Origin: JALHNI01 sp965229305 | GTDB taxonomy: Bacteria; Acidobacteriota; Terriglobia; Bryobacterales; Bryobacteraceae | DNA length: 64,000 nt | Assembly: GCA_965229305.1 (NCBI GenBank) | Contig: CBDDIZ010000036.1 | Location: forward strand, 62,001 to 126,000 | Reading direction: 5' to 3' | Part shown: piece after piece, positions 41,696 to 51,831 of the stretch | How the letters are laid out: each line of letters begins with the position of its first letter | How positions within the stretch are numbered: position 1 is the stretch's first letter | Translations under genes and position numbers: made by a program | The notes under the pieces: model-generated | The model's database searches: none | Told to the model about the DNA's origin: nothing | The model's input: only the letters and a program-made list of their open reading frames with translations

Positions 41696-41877
41696 GTTAT
41701 TGGTTCGCCAACGCTCCCTGTTTCACTGAGCTTCGCGACCACCATCTTGACTTCCCCAGTTCGGCATTCACGCAACGTTGCGGCGCTCCATTCTCGGCGT
41801 GTCTTTTGAGACTCGTCGCTGTACGACCCATGTTCGAGGACTGGCTTGGTGCTTCGAGCCGGAAAGGTGTGTCTGTC

Positions 41878-44800
41878 GTGTTTCAACCTGATCAGTGGTG
41901 TGCTCGAGTTTTGGCCGTGATGCTGCTCCCCTTCCTACTGGGGGCGCAAAGCTCCGTCTCCACGGGTGTGGTGAGTGGGTGGGTGCGCGACACCGGCGAC
42001 GCGGCGGTGGCGGGGACCGATATCGTCATCACGAATGTCGCGACGGGCTTCAAGCAGGTGACTCGCTCGTCCGAAAATGGCTACTTCGCCTTCTCCGCCC
42101 TGCCGGTGGGCATTTATCATCTAGCGGCTTCCGCTTCCGGGTTCAAGGCGCTCGAGATCACGAACGTGGCGGCCTCAATCGGGCAGACGACGACGTTGAA
42201 TCTGAAGATGGAGGTCGGCGGGCTAAATCAGCAGGTGACCGTATCCGCCGACGCGGAGGTGTTGAACAAGAGCGAGGCGCATATCAGTTCGACGATTGAG
42301 AGCGCGATGGTGGAGAACCTACCGTCGCTGCGGAGGAACTTTACGGACTTCGTGCTGTTGACGCCGAACGCGACGACCGATGGCCAGTTTGGCGACGTGA
42401 CGTTCGCCGGGTCAACGGGCGGGGCGTTCTCGAATTATGCGAACTCGAACGCATCGAATGCGTTTGCGGTAGATGGCGCCAACGCCACAAGCCGTTACTG
42501 GGGGAGCCAGCGCGGGCTGACACGGATTCCTTACTTGTTCGGAGCGGAGTCCGTTCAGGAGTTTCAGGTGTCGCTGAATCCGTATTCGCCCACCTACGGC
42601 GGGGCGTCGACGGGTTTTGTGAATACGGTGACGAAGTCCGGAACGAATACTCTTCACGGGCATGCCTTCTACTTCAATCGCAATACGGGGACAGGCGCGA
42701 CGGACGCGGTGTCGAAGGCGGCGGGCGTGGCGAAGGCCCTGGACGTGCGGCAGCAGTTTGGGGCGGGGATCGGCGGGCCGATCGCCAAGAACCGAATGTT
42801 CTTCTTCTTTGACTATGAGCAGCAGCGGCGCAAGAATCCGATCTCCGTGCTGAATCCGGCGCAGTCGGCGGTGGGGGTGACCAACTTCGGGCTGCCGGCG
42901 GGAACGGCATTACCGACGCCCAACGGCTATCCGGTGCCGAGTGGCTTGACGGCGGCCGACCCGGCGAATCCGTTCTACTTACAGCAGGTGTCGAATGCGC
43001 TGGGCCAGATTCGCGGGAACCTCGGGATCCGGCAACGACGGCAGGATGATCTGGTGTTCTTCCAGAAGGTGGACCTGCTGGCGACGCAGCAGGATCAATT
43101 GTCGTTTCACTATAACTACAACACGTTCACTTCTCCCGGCGGCACGATTACGTCGAACCCGGTGCCGGCGACGGGGATTCAGTCGCTCTCGAACAACGAC
43201 GTGCGCGATCATTCGGCGCTCGTTCATTGGGTGCACTCGTTTGGGCCATCGCTGCTGAATGACTTACATTTCAGTTATACGCGCGATCAGCAGATCACTT
43301 CGCCTTCCGGGCTGGCGCCCGCGGGGTTTCAGCCTTCGGTACGGCTGACGGTGCCTTCAACGTTCACGATCGGGAACTCGGCGCCTTCGGATTTACGGGA
43401 GTATGAGTGGTCCTTCAGTGACCGTGTCAGCCTGAACCGTGGTCGCCATTCGTTCGACTTCGGAGCCGATATCAGCCGGGATAGCATTGTGTCGCTCTCC
43501 CTCAGTGGTTACAACGGTACTTACACGTTTTCGAACCTGACGAACTTTGCCCTGGGCGTCTACAGTCTGTACACTCAGAACTCGGGGCAGCCGTTGATTC
43601 GCGTGAAGTTTCCGACCTACGCCTTCTACGTCGGGGACAGCTTCAAGGCGACCTCCAAGCTGACCTTTACGCTGGGCTTCCGGCAGGACTTCCAGATCTA
43701 TCCGCAGCCGCCGCTGAATCCGGCGGTGCCGTTGACCGGTAAGTACAACAACGACTTCAACCGGTGGGCGCCGCGCGTGGGCTTTGCTTACAATGTCCGG
43801 CCGCGCACGGTGATTCGAGGCGGCGCCGGCATGTTCCGCGCGTTCCTGACGGCGCAGAATTACATCAATGCGACGACCACGAACGGCTTGGCCAGCTTGC
43901 GCTCCAGCCTGTCGCTGCCCTACAACAGTGCGCTCGCGCCGAACGCGCAGGGCGTGGTGTTCCCGAACACGCTGCCGGCGACGTCACCGCTGTTTGCGGC
44001 GTCACCGAACGTGAACGTGATCGATCCGGGGATGCGCAATCCGTCGACGATTCAGGCCAGCCTGCAGATCGAGCAGCAACTGACGCAGGCGATGACGATG
44101 ACCGTGGGCGGCACCTGGGTGCATGGTTCACATCTGGTTTCGTCAAGTTACTACGACCTGAACTTGCGGCAACCCACGGGCACGACGCAGTACGTGGTGT
44201 GCCCGCCCGGGACGACGGTGGTTCCCTGCTCCGGGACAAACACGGTGTCGCTGCCGAATCTGGATGCGGGGCGCTTCCAACAGGGGGCGATCAATCCAGC
44301 AGTGGGGCAAATCAAGGCGCTGATCAGTCCGGGGAATAATAACTATACGTCGGGCTTCGTTTCCTTCCGGCAGCAGATGCGCAACGGGTTGAGCGGCATG
44401 TTGTCCTATACGTTCGCGAAGAACATCGTGTCGAACGGCGTAGACTTCAACAATCAGTTCGATTTCAGCAATACGAAGGCGCTGGCGCTGGTGGATCAGC
44501 GGCATCGAGTGGTGATTGGCGCGGTTTATCAGAGCCAGTACAAGGGCTCCGGGATGCGCAAGGCGCTGCTGGGCGATTGGACGCTGAGCACGACGACGCA
44601 GTATGGTTCCGGGCGTCCTTATACGGGCTTGCTGACGGCCGGGTGCGTGGGCACCACGCTGGCGACCTGCGCCGGCGGACGCAATCTGAATGACTCGGCC
44701 TTCAACTACGGCCAAGGCATTGCCTCGTCGGGGCCGAGTCCGAATTTTGGGCTGAATGCCTTTGAGGGTCCTTGGTCCGGCGGCGTGGATCTGAGTGTGG

Positions 44801-45084
44801 AGCGCGCGTTCCGCATTGCGGAGGGCCACAAGCTCAGCTTCCGGGCGACGGCGTTCAATTCGATGAATCATCCGAATTACTATGTGCAATCGGGGAACTC
44901 GGGTCAGGGCGTGAACCAAACGCAGTATCGTCCGCTGGGGCCCAACTGTGGCAACGGCAGCGCGGCCGAGCAGACCTGTTATCTGATTCCCAATAATGGA
45001 GTGGGCGGGTTTGGCTCGTTCCTGGTGGTGGGGCAAAACAACGGCCCGCGCATTCTGCAGTTTGCTTTGATTTATCGCTTCTAG
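41878..45084 (+). CDS. TonB-dependent receptor, Oar-like with carboxypeptidase-regulatory N-terminal domain
   Basis: 1068 residues from the GTG at 41878, chosen for GGAAAGG upstream; ATG 41830 and TTG 41806 are longer alternatives. A signal peptide ends at LLGAQ. A carboxypeptidase-regulatory-like domain (VSGWVRDTGDAAVAGTDIVITN...ENGYFAFSALPVGIYHL) covers about 20-100. The plug domain follows (NLPSLRRNFTDFVLLTPNATTD, NAFAVDGANATSRYWG, VQEFQVSLNPYSPTYGGASTGFVNTVTKSGTN), then a long outer-membrane barrel with GHAFYFNRNTG and ends in the C-terminal aromatic ILQFALIYRF. Acidobacteria carry many such Oar-like receptors. Position suggests import of pyrimidines, nucleosides or larger nucleic-acid products; that is inference. 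Confidence 0.93.
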   Translation: MFQPDQWCARVLAVMLLPFLLGAQSSVSTGVVSGWVRDTGDAAVAGTDIVITNVATGFKQVTRSSENGYFAFSALPVGIYHLAASASGFKALEITNVAASIGQTTTLNLKMEVGGLNQQVTVSADAEVLNKSEAHISSTIESAMVENLPSLRRNFTDFVLLTPNATTDGQFGDVTFAGSTGGAFSNYANSNASNAFAVDGANATSRYWGSQRGLTRIPYLFGAESVQEFQVSLNPYSPTYGGASTGFVNTVTKSGTNTLHGHAFYFNRNTGTGATDAVSKAAGVAKALDVRQQFGAGIGGPIAKNRMFFFFDYEQQRRKNPISVLNPAQSAVGVTNFGLPAGTALPTPNGYPVPSGLTAADPANPFYLQQVSNALGQIRGNLGIRQRRQDDLVFFQKVDLLATQQDQLSFHYNYNTFTSPGGTITSNPVPATGIQSLSNNDVRDHSALVHWVHSFGPSLLNDLHFSYTRDQQITSPSGLAPAGFQPSVRLTVPSTFTIGNSAPSDLREYEWSFSDRVSLNRGRHSFDFGADISRDSIVSLSLSGYNGTYTFSNLTNFALGVYSLYTQNSGQPLIRVKFPTYAFYVGDSFKATSKLTFTLGFRQDFQIYPQPPLNPAVPLTGKYNNDFNRWAPRVGFAYNVRPRTVIRGGAGMFRAFLTAQNYINATTTNGLASLRSSLSLPYNSALAPNAQGVVFPNTLPATSPLFAASPNVNVIDPGMRNPSTIQASLQIEQQLTQAMTMTVGGTWVHGSHLVSSSYYDLNLRQPTGTTQYVVCPPGTTVVPCSGTNTVSLPNLDAGRFQQGAINPAVGQIKALISPGNNNYTSGFVSFRQQMRNGLSGMLSYTFAKNIVSNGVDFNNQFDFSNTKALALVDQRHRVVIGAVYQSQYKGSGMRKALLGDWTLSTTTQYGSGRPYTGLLTAGCVGTTLATCAGGRNLNDSAFNYGQGIASSGPSPNFGLNAFEGPWSGGVDLSVERAFRIAEGHKLSFRATAFNSMNHPNYYVQSGNSGQGVNQTQYRPLGPNCGNGSAAEQTCYLIPNNGVGGFGSFLVVGQNNGPRILQFALIYRF

Positions 45085-45086
45085 TT

Positions 45087-46406
45087 ATGAGAACGCATTT
45101 ACACATTGCGAAGCTGGTGGCCGTGGTCCTGGGAGCCGCGGCCATCGGCACGGCGGCAGACGCAGCCGTCTACGTCATTGAAGGAACCTTTGTCACACCT
45201 CAACGCGTGGTGAAGGGCAAGATGGTAGTGAAAGGCGACACGATCGAGTGCGTAGGCCGGTGCGACGCGCCGGCGGGCGCAGTGCGCGTGCCGGTGAAGG
45301 ATGGCTTGATTTATCCAGGCTTCATCGACGCGCACCAGCACATGGCGTCGAATATCGCGCCAGTGTGGAACAACACCAAGAAGTATCCGCAACGTTATGA
45401 GTGGCAGAAGGATCCGGACCATCTGGCGTTTATGGCGCCGGTGCGGAAGTACTTCGAGACAGAGCAGGGTTGGTGCGAGGCCGTGCGGTATGCCGAGATT
45501 CATCAACTGGTGAGCGGCGTGACGACGATCCAAGGCACGGGGCGCGATTATGCGTGCACTTCGGGCCTGGTGCGGAACGCGGACGGGATGCATGACCTGC
45601 CGCTGCCCAAGACGCACGTGGTGCAGTACATTCCCGATGTTCGCCTGTTCAGTTTGGCGATTGACTGGAAGGTGACCCGCGCGCTGGCGATTCATCTGGG
45701 CGAGGGCGTGGATGAATATACGCGGCAGGAGCTTGATGTTCTCGCGCAGAAAGGACTGCTGCGGCCCGAGACGCTCATCATTCATGGGACGGCGTTTGGG
45801 CCGGCGGAGTTTAAGCGGATGGCAGCGGCGGGGGCGAAGCTGGTGTGGTCGCCGCAGAGCAACCTGGCGCTATACGGGAAGTCGATGGACGTGGAGGCCG
45901 CGATCCGCGCGGGCGTGGAAGTGTCACTGGGCGTGGACTGGAGCCCATCGGGCAGCCATGACCTGCTGGCCGAGTTGAAGGTCGCCGAGAGGGTGAATCG
46001 CGAGACGATGCACAAGGTGGTGAGGCGGGAGGATTGGCTGCCGATGATCACGAGCCGGCCGGCGCGGGGCCTGGCGCTGGACAAGTATTTAGGGACTTTG
46101 GAACCAGGGAAGAAGGCCGATCTCACCGTGCTGCGGAAGCGGGCGCGCCATCCGAGCCAGAGCTTGCTGAAGAATGAGCTGGCCGATGTGCAGATGGTGT
46201 GGGTCGGCGGCAAGTTGCTCTATGGCGATGAGGCAGCGGTGGAGGCAGTGCGGCCCGGTGAATGCGAGCGGCTGACGGTGGGGACTATCGCGAAAAAGCT
46301 TTGTGTGGCGGATCCGGCGAGCGCGCAGCCCCTGGGACGCATGACCTTTGCCGAACTGCGTGACCGGATCCGGGCCAGCTATCCGGCGCTGATTGGGCTC
46401 TACTAG
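45087..46406 (+). CDS. Exported amidohydrolase of the imidazolonepropionase/prolidase-like group
   Basis: 439 residues with a signal peptide (LVAVVLGAAAIGTAADA). The amidohydrolase fold is recognised by YPGFIDAHQHMASN (metal HxH), AIHLGEGVDE (His), LIIHGTAFGPAEFKRM (His) and GVDWSPSGSHDLLAEL (Asp), plus the beta-sandwich closure LEPGKKADLTVLRKR. These match a binuclear or mononuclear metal centre. It starts two bases after the TonB receptor and four before dihydropyrimidinase. The substrate may be a pyrimidine derivative such as a deaminated or cyclic amide processed in the periplasm; that is inference from context. Confidence 0.87.
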   Translation: MRTHLHIAKLVAVVLGAAAIGTAADAAVYVIEGTFVTPQRVVKGKMVVKGDTIECVGRCDAPAGAVRVPVKDGLIYPGFIDAHQHMASNIAPVWNNTKKYPQRYEWQKDPDHLAFMAPVRKYFETEQGWCEAVRYAEIHQLVSGVTTIQGTGRDYACTSGLVRNADGMHDLPLPKTHVVQYIPDVRLFSLAIDWKVTRALAIHLGEGVDEYTRQELDVLAQKGLLRPETLIIHGTAFGPAEFKRMAAAGAKLVWSPQSNLALYGKSMDVEAAIRAGVEVSLGVDWSPSGSHDLLAELKVAERVNRETMHKVVRREDWLPMITSRPARGLALDKYLGTLEPGKKADLTVLRKRARHPSQSLLKNELADVQMVWVGGKLLYGDEAAVEAVRPGECERLTVGTIAKKLCVADPASAQPLGRMTFAELRDRIRASYPALIGLY

Positions 46407-46410
46407 AGAG

Positions 46411-47790
46411 ATGCCACTTCTGATTCGCAACGGCGATATCGTCACCGCGAGTTCGCGCGGGGTGAGCGATATTTACGTGGAGGACGAGACGATCACGAGG
46501 ATCGGCCGGAACTTGGACGTGCCGCCGGGGACCGAGGTGATCGACGCGACGGGCAAGCTGGTGTTTCCCGGCTTCATCGATCCGCACGTGCATCTGTATC
46601 TGCCCTTTATGGCGACCTTCGCCAAGGACACGCACGAGACGGGAAGCGTGGCGGCGTTGATGGGCGGGACGACCACTTACATCGAAATGTGCTGTCCGTC
46701 GCGGCATGACGATCTGCTCGAGGGTTATCAGCGGTGGAAGTCCAAGGCGGCGGGTTCGAGCGCCTGCGATTACTCGTTCCACATGTCGGTGACGAAGTTC
46801 GAGGAAAATACGCCGGGCGAGTTACGGGAGATTGTGGCGGACGGCGTGGCGTCGTTCAAGATCTTTCTGGCGTACAAGAACTTCTTCGGCGTGGATGACG
46901 GCGAGATGTATCAGACGTTGAGGCTGGCGAAGAAGCTCGGCGTGATCGTGACGGCGCATTGCGAGAATGCGGAGTTAGTGGGGCGGTTGCAACAGGAGTT
47001 ACTGGCGGCGAAGAAGACGGGGCCGCAATGGCATGAGCCGAGCCGGCCGGAGTCCGTGGAAGCGGAGGGGACCCATCGCTTCGGGACGTTCCTCGAGAAT
47101 ACTGGCGCCGCGGGTTACGTGGTGCATCTCTCGTGCGCGGGAGCGCTGGAGGCGGCGCTGGCAGCAAAGCGGCGCGGCACGCGGTTGTGGGTGGAGACGG
47201 TGATCCCGCATCTGCTACTCGACAAGACTTATGCCGAGCGGCCGGGCGTGGAGGGGATGAAATACGTGATGTCGCCACCACTGCGGGACTGGCGGAATCA
47301 GAAAGTGCTGTGGGATGCGCTGGCGGCGGGGATGATCGACACCGTGGGCACCGATCATTGTCCGTTCGATACGACGCAGAAGCTGTTGGGGGCGGAGGCC
47401 TTCACGCAGATTCCGAACGGCATTCCGGGCATCGAAGAGCGGCCGGCGTTGCTCTACACCTACGGCGTGAAGCGCGGGACGCTGGACCTGCATCGGTTTG
47501 TGGACGCCGCCAGCACGCGCGCGGCGCAACTTTTCGGACTGTTTCCGCGTAAAGGGACGATTGCGCCGGGCAGCGATGCCGACCTGGTGATCTTCAACCC
47601 GAAGTATCACGATACGATTTCCGCCAAGACGCATCACACCAACTGCGACTATAGTGGCTTTCAAGGCTTCGAAGTGGAAGGCCGACCGGAGGTGGTGACC
47701 GTGCGCGGCAAAGTGCAGGTGAGCCACGGCCAGTTCGTCGGCGACCGCACGCGCGGCCAGTTTCTGCGGCGAGAGCCGGCTTATTTCTAA
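46411..47790 (+). CDS. hydA: Dihydropyrimidinase (D-hydantoinase)
   Basis: 459 residues from the ATG at 46411 behind AGAGAG. The cytosolic cyclic amidohydrolase has all expected metal ligands: FPGFIDPHVHLYLPF (HxH), VASFKIFLAYKNFFG (carboxylated Lys), VIVTAHCENAELV (His), YVVHLSCAGALEAALAAKRRG (His) and IDTVGTDHCPFD (Asp). The Tyr-containing FLAYKNFF loop binds substrate in hydantoinases. It opens dihydrouracil or dihydrothymine to the N-carbamoyl beta-amino acid, the second step after PreTA. Tight spacing on both sides supports a single operon. Confidence 0.95.
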   Translation: MPLLIRNGDIVTASSRGVSDIYVEDETITRIGRNLDVPPGTEVIDATGKLVFPGFIDPHVHLYLPFMATFAKDTHETGSVAALMGGTTTYIEMCCPSRHDDLLEGYQRWKSKAAGSSACDYSFHMSVTKFEENTPGELREIVADGVASFKIFLAYKNFFGVDDGEMYQTLRLAKKLGVIVTAHCENAELVGRLQQELLAAKKTGPQWHEPSRPESVEAEGTHRFGTFLENTGAAGYVVHLSCAGALEAALAAKRRGTRLWVETVIPHLLLDKTYAERPGVEGMKYVMSPPLRDWRNQKVLWDALAAGMIDTVGTDHCPFDTTQKLLGAEAFTQIPNGIPGIEERPALLYTYGVKRGTLDLHRFVDAASTRAAQLFGLFPRKGTIAPGSDADLVIFNPKYHDTISAKTHHTNCDYSGFQGFEVEGRPEVVTVRGKVQVSHGQFVGDRTRGQFLRREPAYF

Positions 47791-47794
47791 AACT

Positions 47795-49033
47795 GTGAAT
47801 GTCAAACCACAACGCGTATTGGCGGAGCTGAAAGAGCTTCGCGACCTGACGGGCGATGAGCATGGCGCTCAGCGAGTGGCCTGGACCGACGGGTGGCTGC
47901 GCTCGCGCGAATGGTTCAGCAGCAAGCTGAGCGGGCTGCCGGTGGAGGACCACTACGACGCCGCCGGCAATCGCTGGATCACGCTGGCGGGCAAGTCACC
48001 GAAGGCGTTGCTGCTCGGCAGTCATCTGGATTCGGTGCCGAATGGCGGCTGGTTGGACGGCTGCTTGGGCGTGCTGACGGCGCTCGAGACTTTGCGCGGC
48101 TTTGCCGAGCTGGGGCGCCCGCCGGTGACGATTCGGCTAGTGGATTTCGCCGATGAAGAAGGCGCGCGCTTTGGGCGGAGCCTGCTGGGTTCGTCGGCCT
48201 TTGCCGGAACGCATTCGATCAGCGCCGATCGCGGACGGACGGATAAAGACGGCATCCGGCTGGAAGAGGCGCTGCGACGGTGCGGCGTGGAGGTCGATCG
48301 CTTGGCCGAAGCCGAGCGCGAGCAGGAGAACGCGGCGGCGTATCTGGAGTTGCATATCGAGCAAGGTCCGGTGCTGGAGAAGCTGGACTTGCCGCTGGGC
48401 GTGGTGCTCGGGACGAAGGGCGTGGAGCGGCATGCGATCACGTTCCATGGTCAGGAGGCGCATTCCGGGTCGACGCCGATGGCGGTGCGGCGCGATGCGC
48501 TGGCGGCCGCGGCGAAGCTGGCGCTCGAGATTCGGACGATTGCGGGGCGGCATCCGGACGCGGTGTGTACGATGGGCAGCGTGAAGACGTTACCGGGCAT
48601 TGTGACAGCGGTGGTGGGGCGTTGCGAAACGACGCTCGATCAGCGCGATCTGGATGCGGACGTGCTGGCCCAAATGTACGCGGAGGCGCGCGAGGCAAGT
48701 GAGCGCTTTGCGGCCGAGGAAGGGTGCACGACGGAATGGTCCCGCATTTGGAATATTGAGCCGGTGCCGTTTCATCCAGAGCTGATTGCGCTGTGCGAAG
48801 CGGCGACGGCGAAGGTGGCGGGACGCACGCATCGGCTGCCGTCGGGTCCGCTGCATGACGCGGCGGAGGTGGCGCGTGCCGGCATTCCGGCGGTGATGAT
48901 GTTTGTGCAATCGTTGGGCGGCATCAGCCACAACAAAATTGAGAATACGCGGGAAGAACATTTGGCGATGGCGGTGGAAGCTTATGCCGACCTGGCGGAG
49001 CGCACCGCGGCCTGGATTCTCGAGCGGAGATAA
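47795..49033 (+). CDS. M20-family Zn-dependent amidase, N-carbamoyl-beta-alanine amidohydrolase-like
   Basis: 412 residues from a GTG four bases after hydA. It belongs to the hydantoinase/carbamoylase/allantoate-amidohydrolase family: LLLGSHLDSVPNGGWLDG (His, Asp), FADEEGARFG (Glu), LELHIEQGPVLE (His) and GGISHNKIENTREEH (His) give the bimetal site. The bridging dimerisation domain HAITFHGQEAHSGSTPM supplies a catalytic His from the other subunit. Family members include beta-ureidopropionase and allantoate deiminase; context strongly favours the former, releasing beta-alanine or beta-aminoisobutyrate, CO2 and ammonia. This is the third step of the pathway. Confidence 0.9.
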   Translation: MNVKPQRVLAELKELRDLTGDEHGAQRVAWTDGWLRSREWFSSKLSGLPVEDHYDAAGNRWITLAGKSPKALLLGSHLDSVPNGGWLDGCLGVLTALETLRGFAELGRPPVTIRLVDFADEEGARFGRSLLGSSAFAGTHSISADRGRTDKDGIRLEEALRRCGVEVDRLAEAEREQENAAAYLELHIEQGPVLEKLDLPLGVVLGTKGVERHAITFHGQEAHSGSTPMAVRRDALAAAAKLALEIRTIAGRHPDAVCTMGSVKTLPGIVTAVVGRCETTLDQRDLDADVLAQMYAEAREASERFAAEEGCTTEWSRIWNIEPVPFHPELIALCEAATAKVAGRTHRLPSGPLHDAAEVARAGIPAVMMFVQSLGGISHNKIENTREEHLAMAVEAYADLAERTAAWILERR

Positions 49034-49036
49034 GAC

Positions 49037-50548
<1,512 letters not shown>

Positions 50549-50566
50549 GCGGACTGCCAAAAGCGA

Positions 50567-50590
50567 AAAGCCCCTCGGTGGAGGGGCTTT
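50567..50590. terminator. Bidirectional hairpin terminator after mmsA and tRNA-Glu
   Basis: AAAGCCCCTC (50567-50576) and GAGGGGCTTT (50581-50590) form a perfect 10-base stem with a GGTG loop. Read on the minus strand it is followed by TTTTCG and another T-run, so it ends the tRNA; read on the + strand the stem itself ends in TTT and would end the long pyrimidine operon. Confidence 0.85.
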
Positions 50591-50600
50591 CGAGAAATGA

Positions 50601-50678
50601 TGGCGTCCCCAGCGGGATTCGAACCCGCGTTATCGCCGTGAAAGGGCGGTGTCCTAGGCCGGGCTAGACGATAGGGAC
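50601..50678 (-). tRNA. tRNA-Glu (anticodon TTC)
   Basis: On the minus strand the 75-base body runs from GTCCCTA at 50678 to the discriminator G at 50604, followed by encoded CCA to 50601. The acceptor stem GTCCCTA pairs with TGGGGAC. The anticodon loop is CTTTCAC within CGCC/GGCG, and the T arm is GCGGGTTCGAATCCCGC. The D arm CGTCTAGCCCGGCCTAGGAC resembles E. coli tRNA-Glu. Confidence 0.97.
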
Positions 50679-50685
50679 GCAAGGA

Positions 50686-50710
50686 AGGCCGTGAGCCAAG
50701 CTCACGGCCT
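50686..50710 (-). terminator. Hairpin after the sugar kinase gene
   Basis: AGGCCGTGAG (50686-50695) and CTCACGGCCT (50701-50710) form a perfect 10-base stem with a five-base loop. It lies 21 bases after the kinase stop and 8 before the tRNA 5' end on the minus strand. It may end the kinase transcript or act as a processing boundary. There is only a weak T-run (TTCCTTG). Confidence 0.6.
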
Positions 50711-50730
50711 CAATAGAACTATACCAAACT

Positions 50731-51816
50731 TTAGCGCTGAACGCGAGCGGATCCGCCCTTGGCAAAGTCAGAAACTTGCTTGAGGGTGGCCATGGTGGTG
50801 TCGCCGGGGAATGTGGTGAGCAACGCACCGTGCGCCCAGCCATAATTCAGGGCTTCGGCCGGGCTCATGCCGGTGAGAATGCCGTAGAAGAGGCCGGCGG
50901 CAAAGCCGTCGCCGCCGCCCACGCGGTCGATGACGTCGAGTTCGGCGGTGGGGGCCTGGTAGGTCTGGCCGTTGGCCCAAACCACGGCGCTCCAGCTGTG
51001 GCGATTGGTGGAATGCACTTCGCGGAGCGTGGTGGCGACGACCTTGATGTTCGGGTGCTTCTTGGCGACGACGTCGATCATGCCGAAGAAGGCCGACGGG
51101 TCGAGCTTGCTCTTGGATTCGACTTCGGGTCCGGGGATGCCGAGGCCGAGTTGGAGGTCCTCTTCGTTGCCGACGAGCACGTCGACGTTCTCCACGATGC
51201 GGCCGATCACTTCGAGGGCGCGCGCATGGCCACCGACGGAGTTCCAGAGCTTCGCGCGGTAGTTGAGGTCGAGCGAGACGATGGCTCCGGCAGCCTTAGC
51301 AGCCTTCATGCCTTCGATCATGACTTCCGAAGTCGTCTCCGAGAGCGCGGCGAAGATGCCGCCCGAATGGAACCAGCGAATGCCGCCCGCGAAGATGGAG
51401 GCCCAATCGAAATCGCCCGGCTTGAGCAGCGCGGCGGCTTCGTTGGCGCGGTTGTAGAACACGACGGGAGGGCGCACGCCGTGGCCCTGGTCGCTATAGA
51501 CGGTGGCGATGTTGGGGCCGCGCACTTCGTCGTTCTTGAAATGCTTATAGAAGGGCGTAACGCCCATGGCCTTCACGCGCTCCTGCACCAGGGCGCCGAT
51601 CGGGTAATCGACCATGGCGCTGGCGACGCCGGTCTTCAGGCCGAAGCAATCGGAGAGATTGGCCGCCACGTTGAACTCGCCGCCACTGACGTGGATCGCG
51701 CAAGAGGTCGCCTTGCGGAAGGGGATGATGCCGGGATCGAGCCGGTGAATCAGGGCGCCCAAGGCGAGAAAGTCAAGTCCGCTGCCCGAGGGGCGGATGT
51801 TTAGATTGAATGACAT
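50731..51816 (-). CDS. kdgK: PfkB-family kinase, 2-keto-3-deoxygluconate kinase-like
   Basis: 361 residues. The PfkB fold shows FLALGALIHRLDP near the start, SGGEFNVAANLSDCFGLKTGVASAMVDYPIGALV (substrate-binding GGxxxN), LDLNYRAKLWN near 190, NEEDLQLGLG and the catalytic C-terminal motif DVIDRVGGGDGFAAGLFYG with the base Asp. Length and the DLNYRAKLW phrase point to KDG kinases, which phosphorylate 2-keto-3-deoxygluconate. The symbol is a functional guess. The protease gene lies 15 bases upstream and may share its transcript. Confidence 0.82.
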   Translation of the reverse strand: MSFNLNIRPSGSGLDFLALGALIHRLDPGIIPFRKATSCAIHVSGGEFNVAANLSDCFGLKTGVASAMVDYPIGALVQERVKAMGVTPFYKHFKNDEVRGPNIATVYSDQGHGVRPPVVFYNRANEAAALLKPGDFDWASIFAGGIRWFHSGGIFAALSETTSEVMIEGMKAAKAAGAIVSLDLNYRAKLWNSVGGHARALEVIGRIVENVDVLVGNEEDLQLGLGIPGPEVESKSKLDPSAFFGMIDVVAKKHPNIKVVATTLREVHSTNRHSWSAVVWANGQTYQAPTAELDVIDRVGGGDGFAAGLFYGILTGMSPAEALNYGWAHGALLTTFPGDTTMATLKQVSDFAKGGSARVQR

Positions 51817-51831
51817 GTATTTGCCAATATA

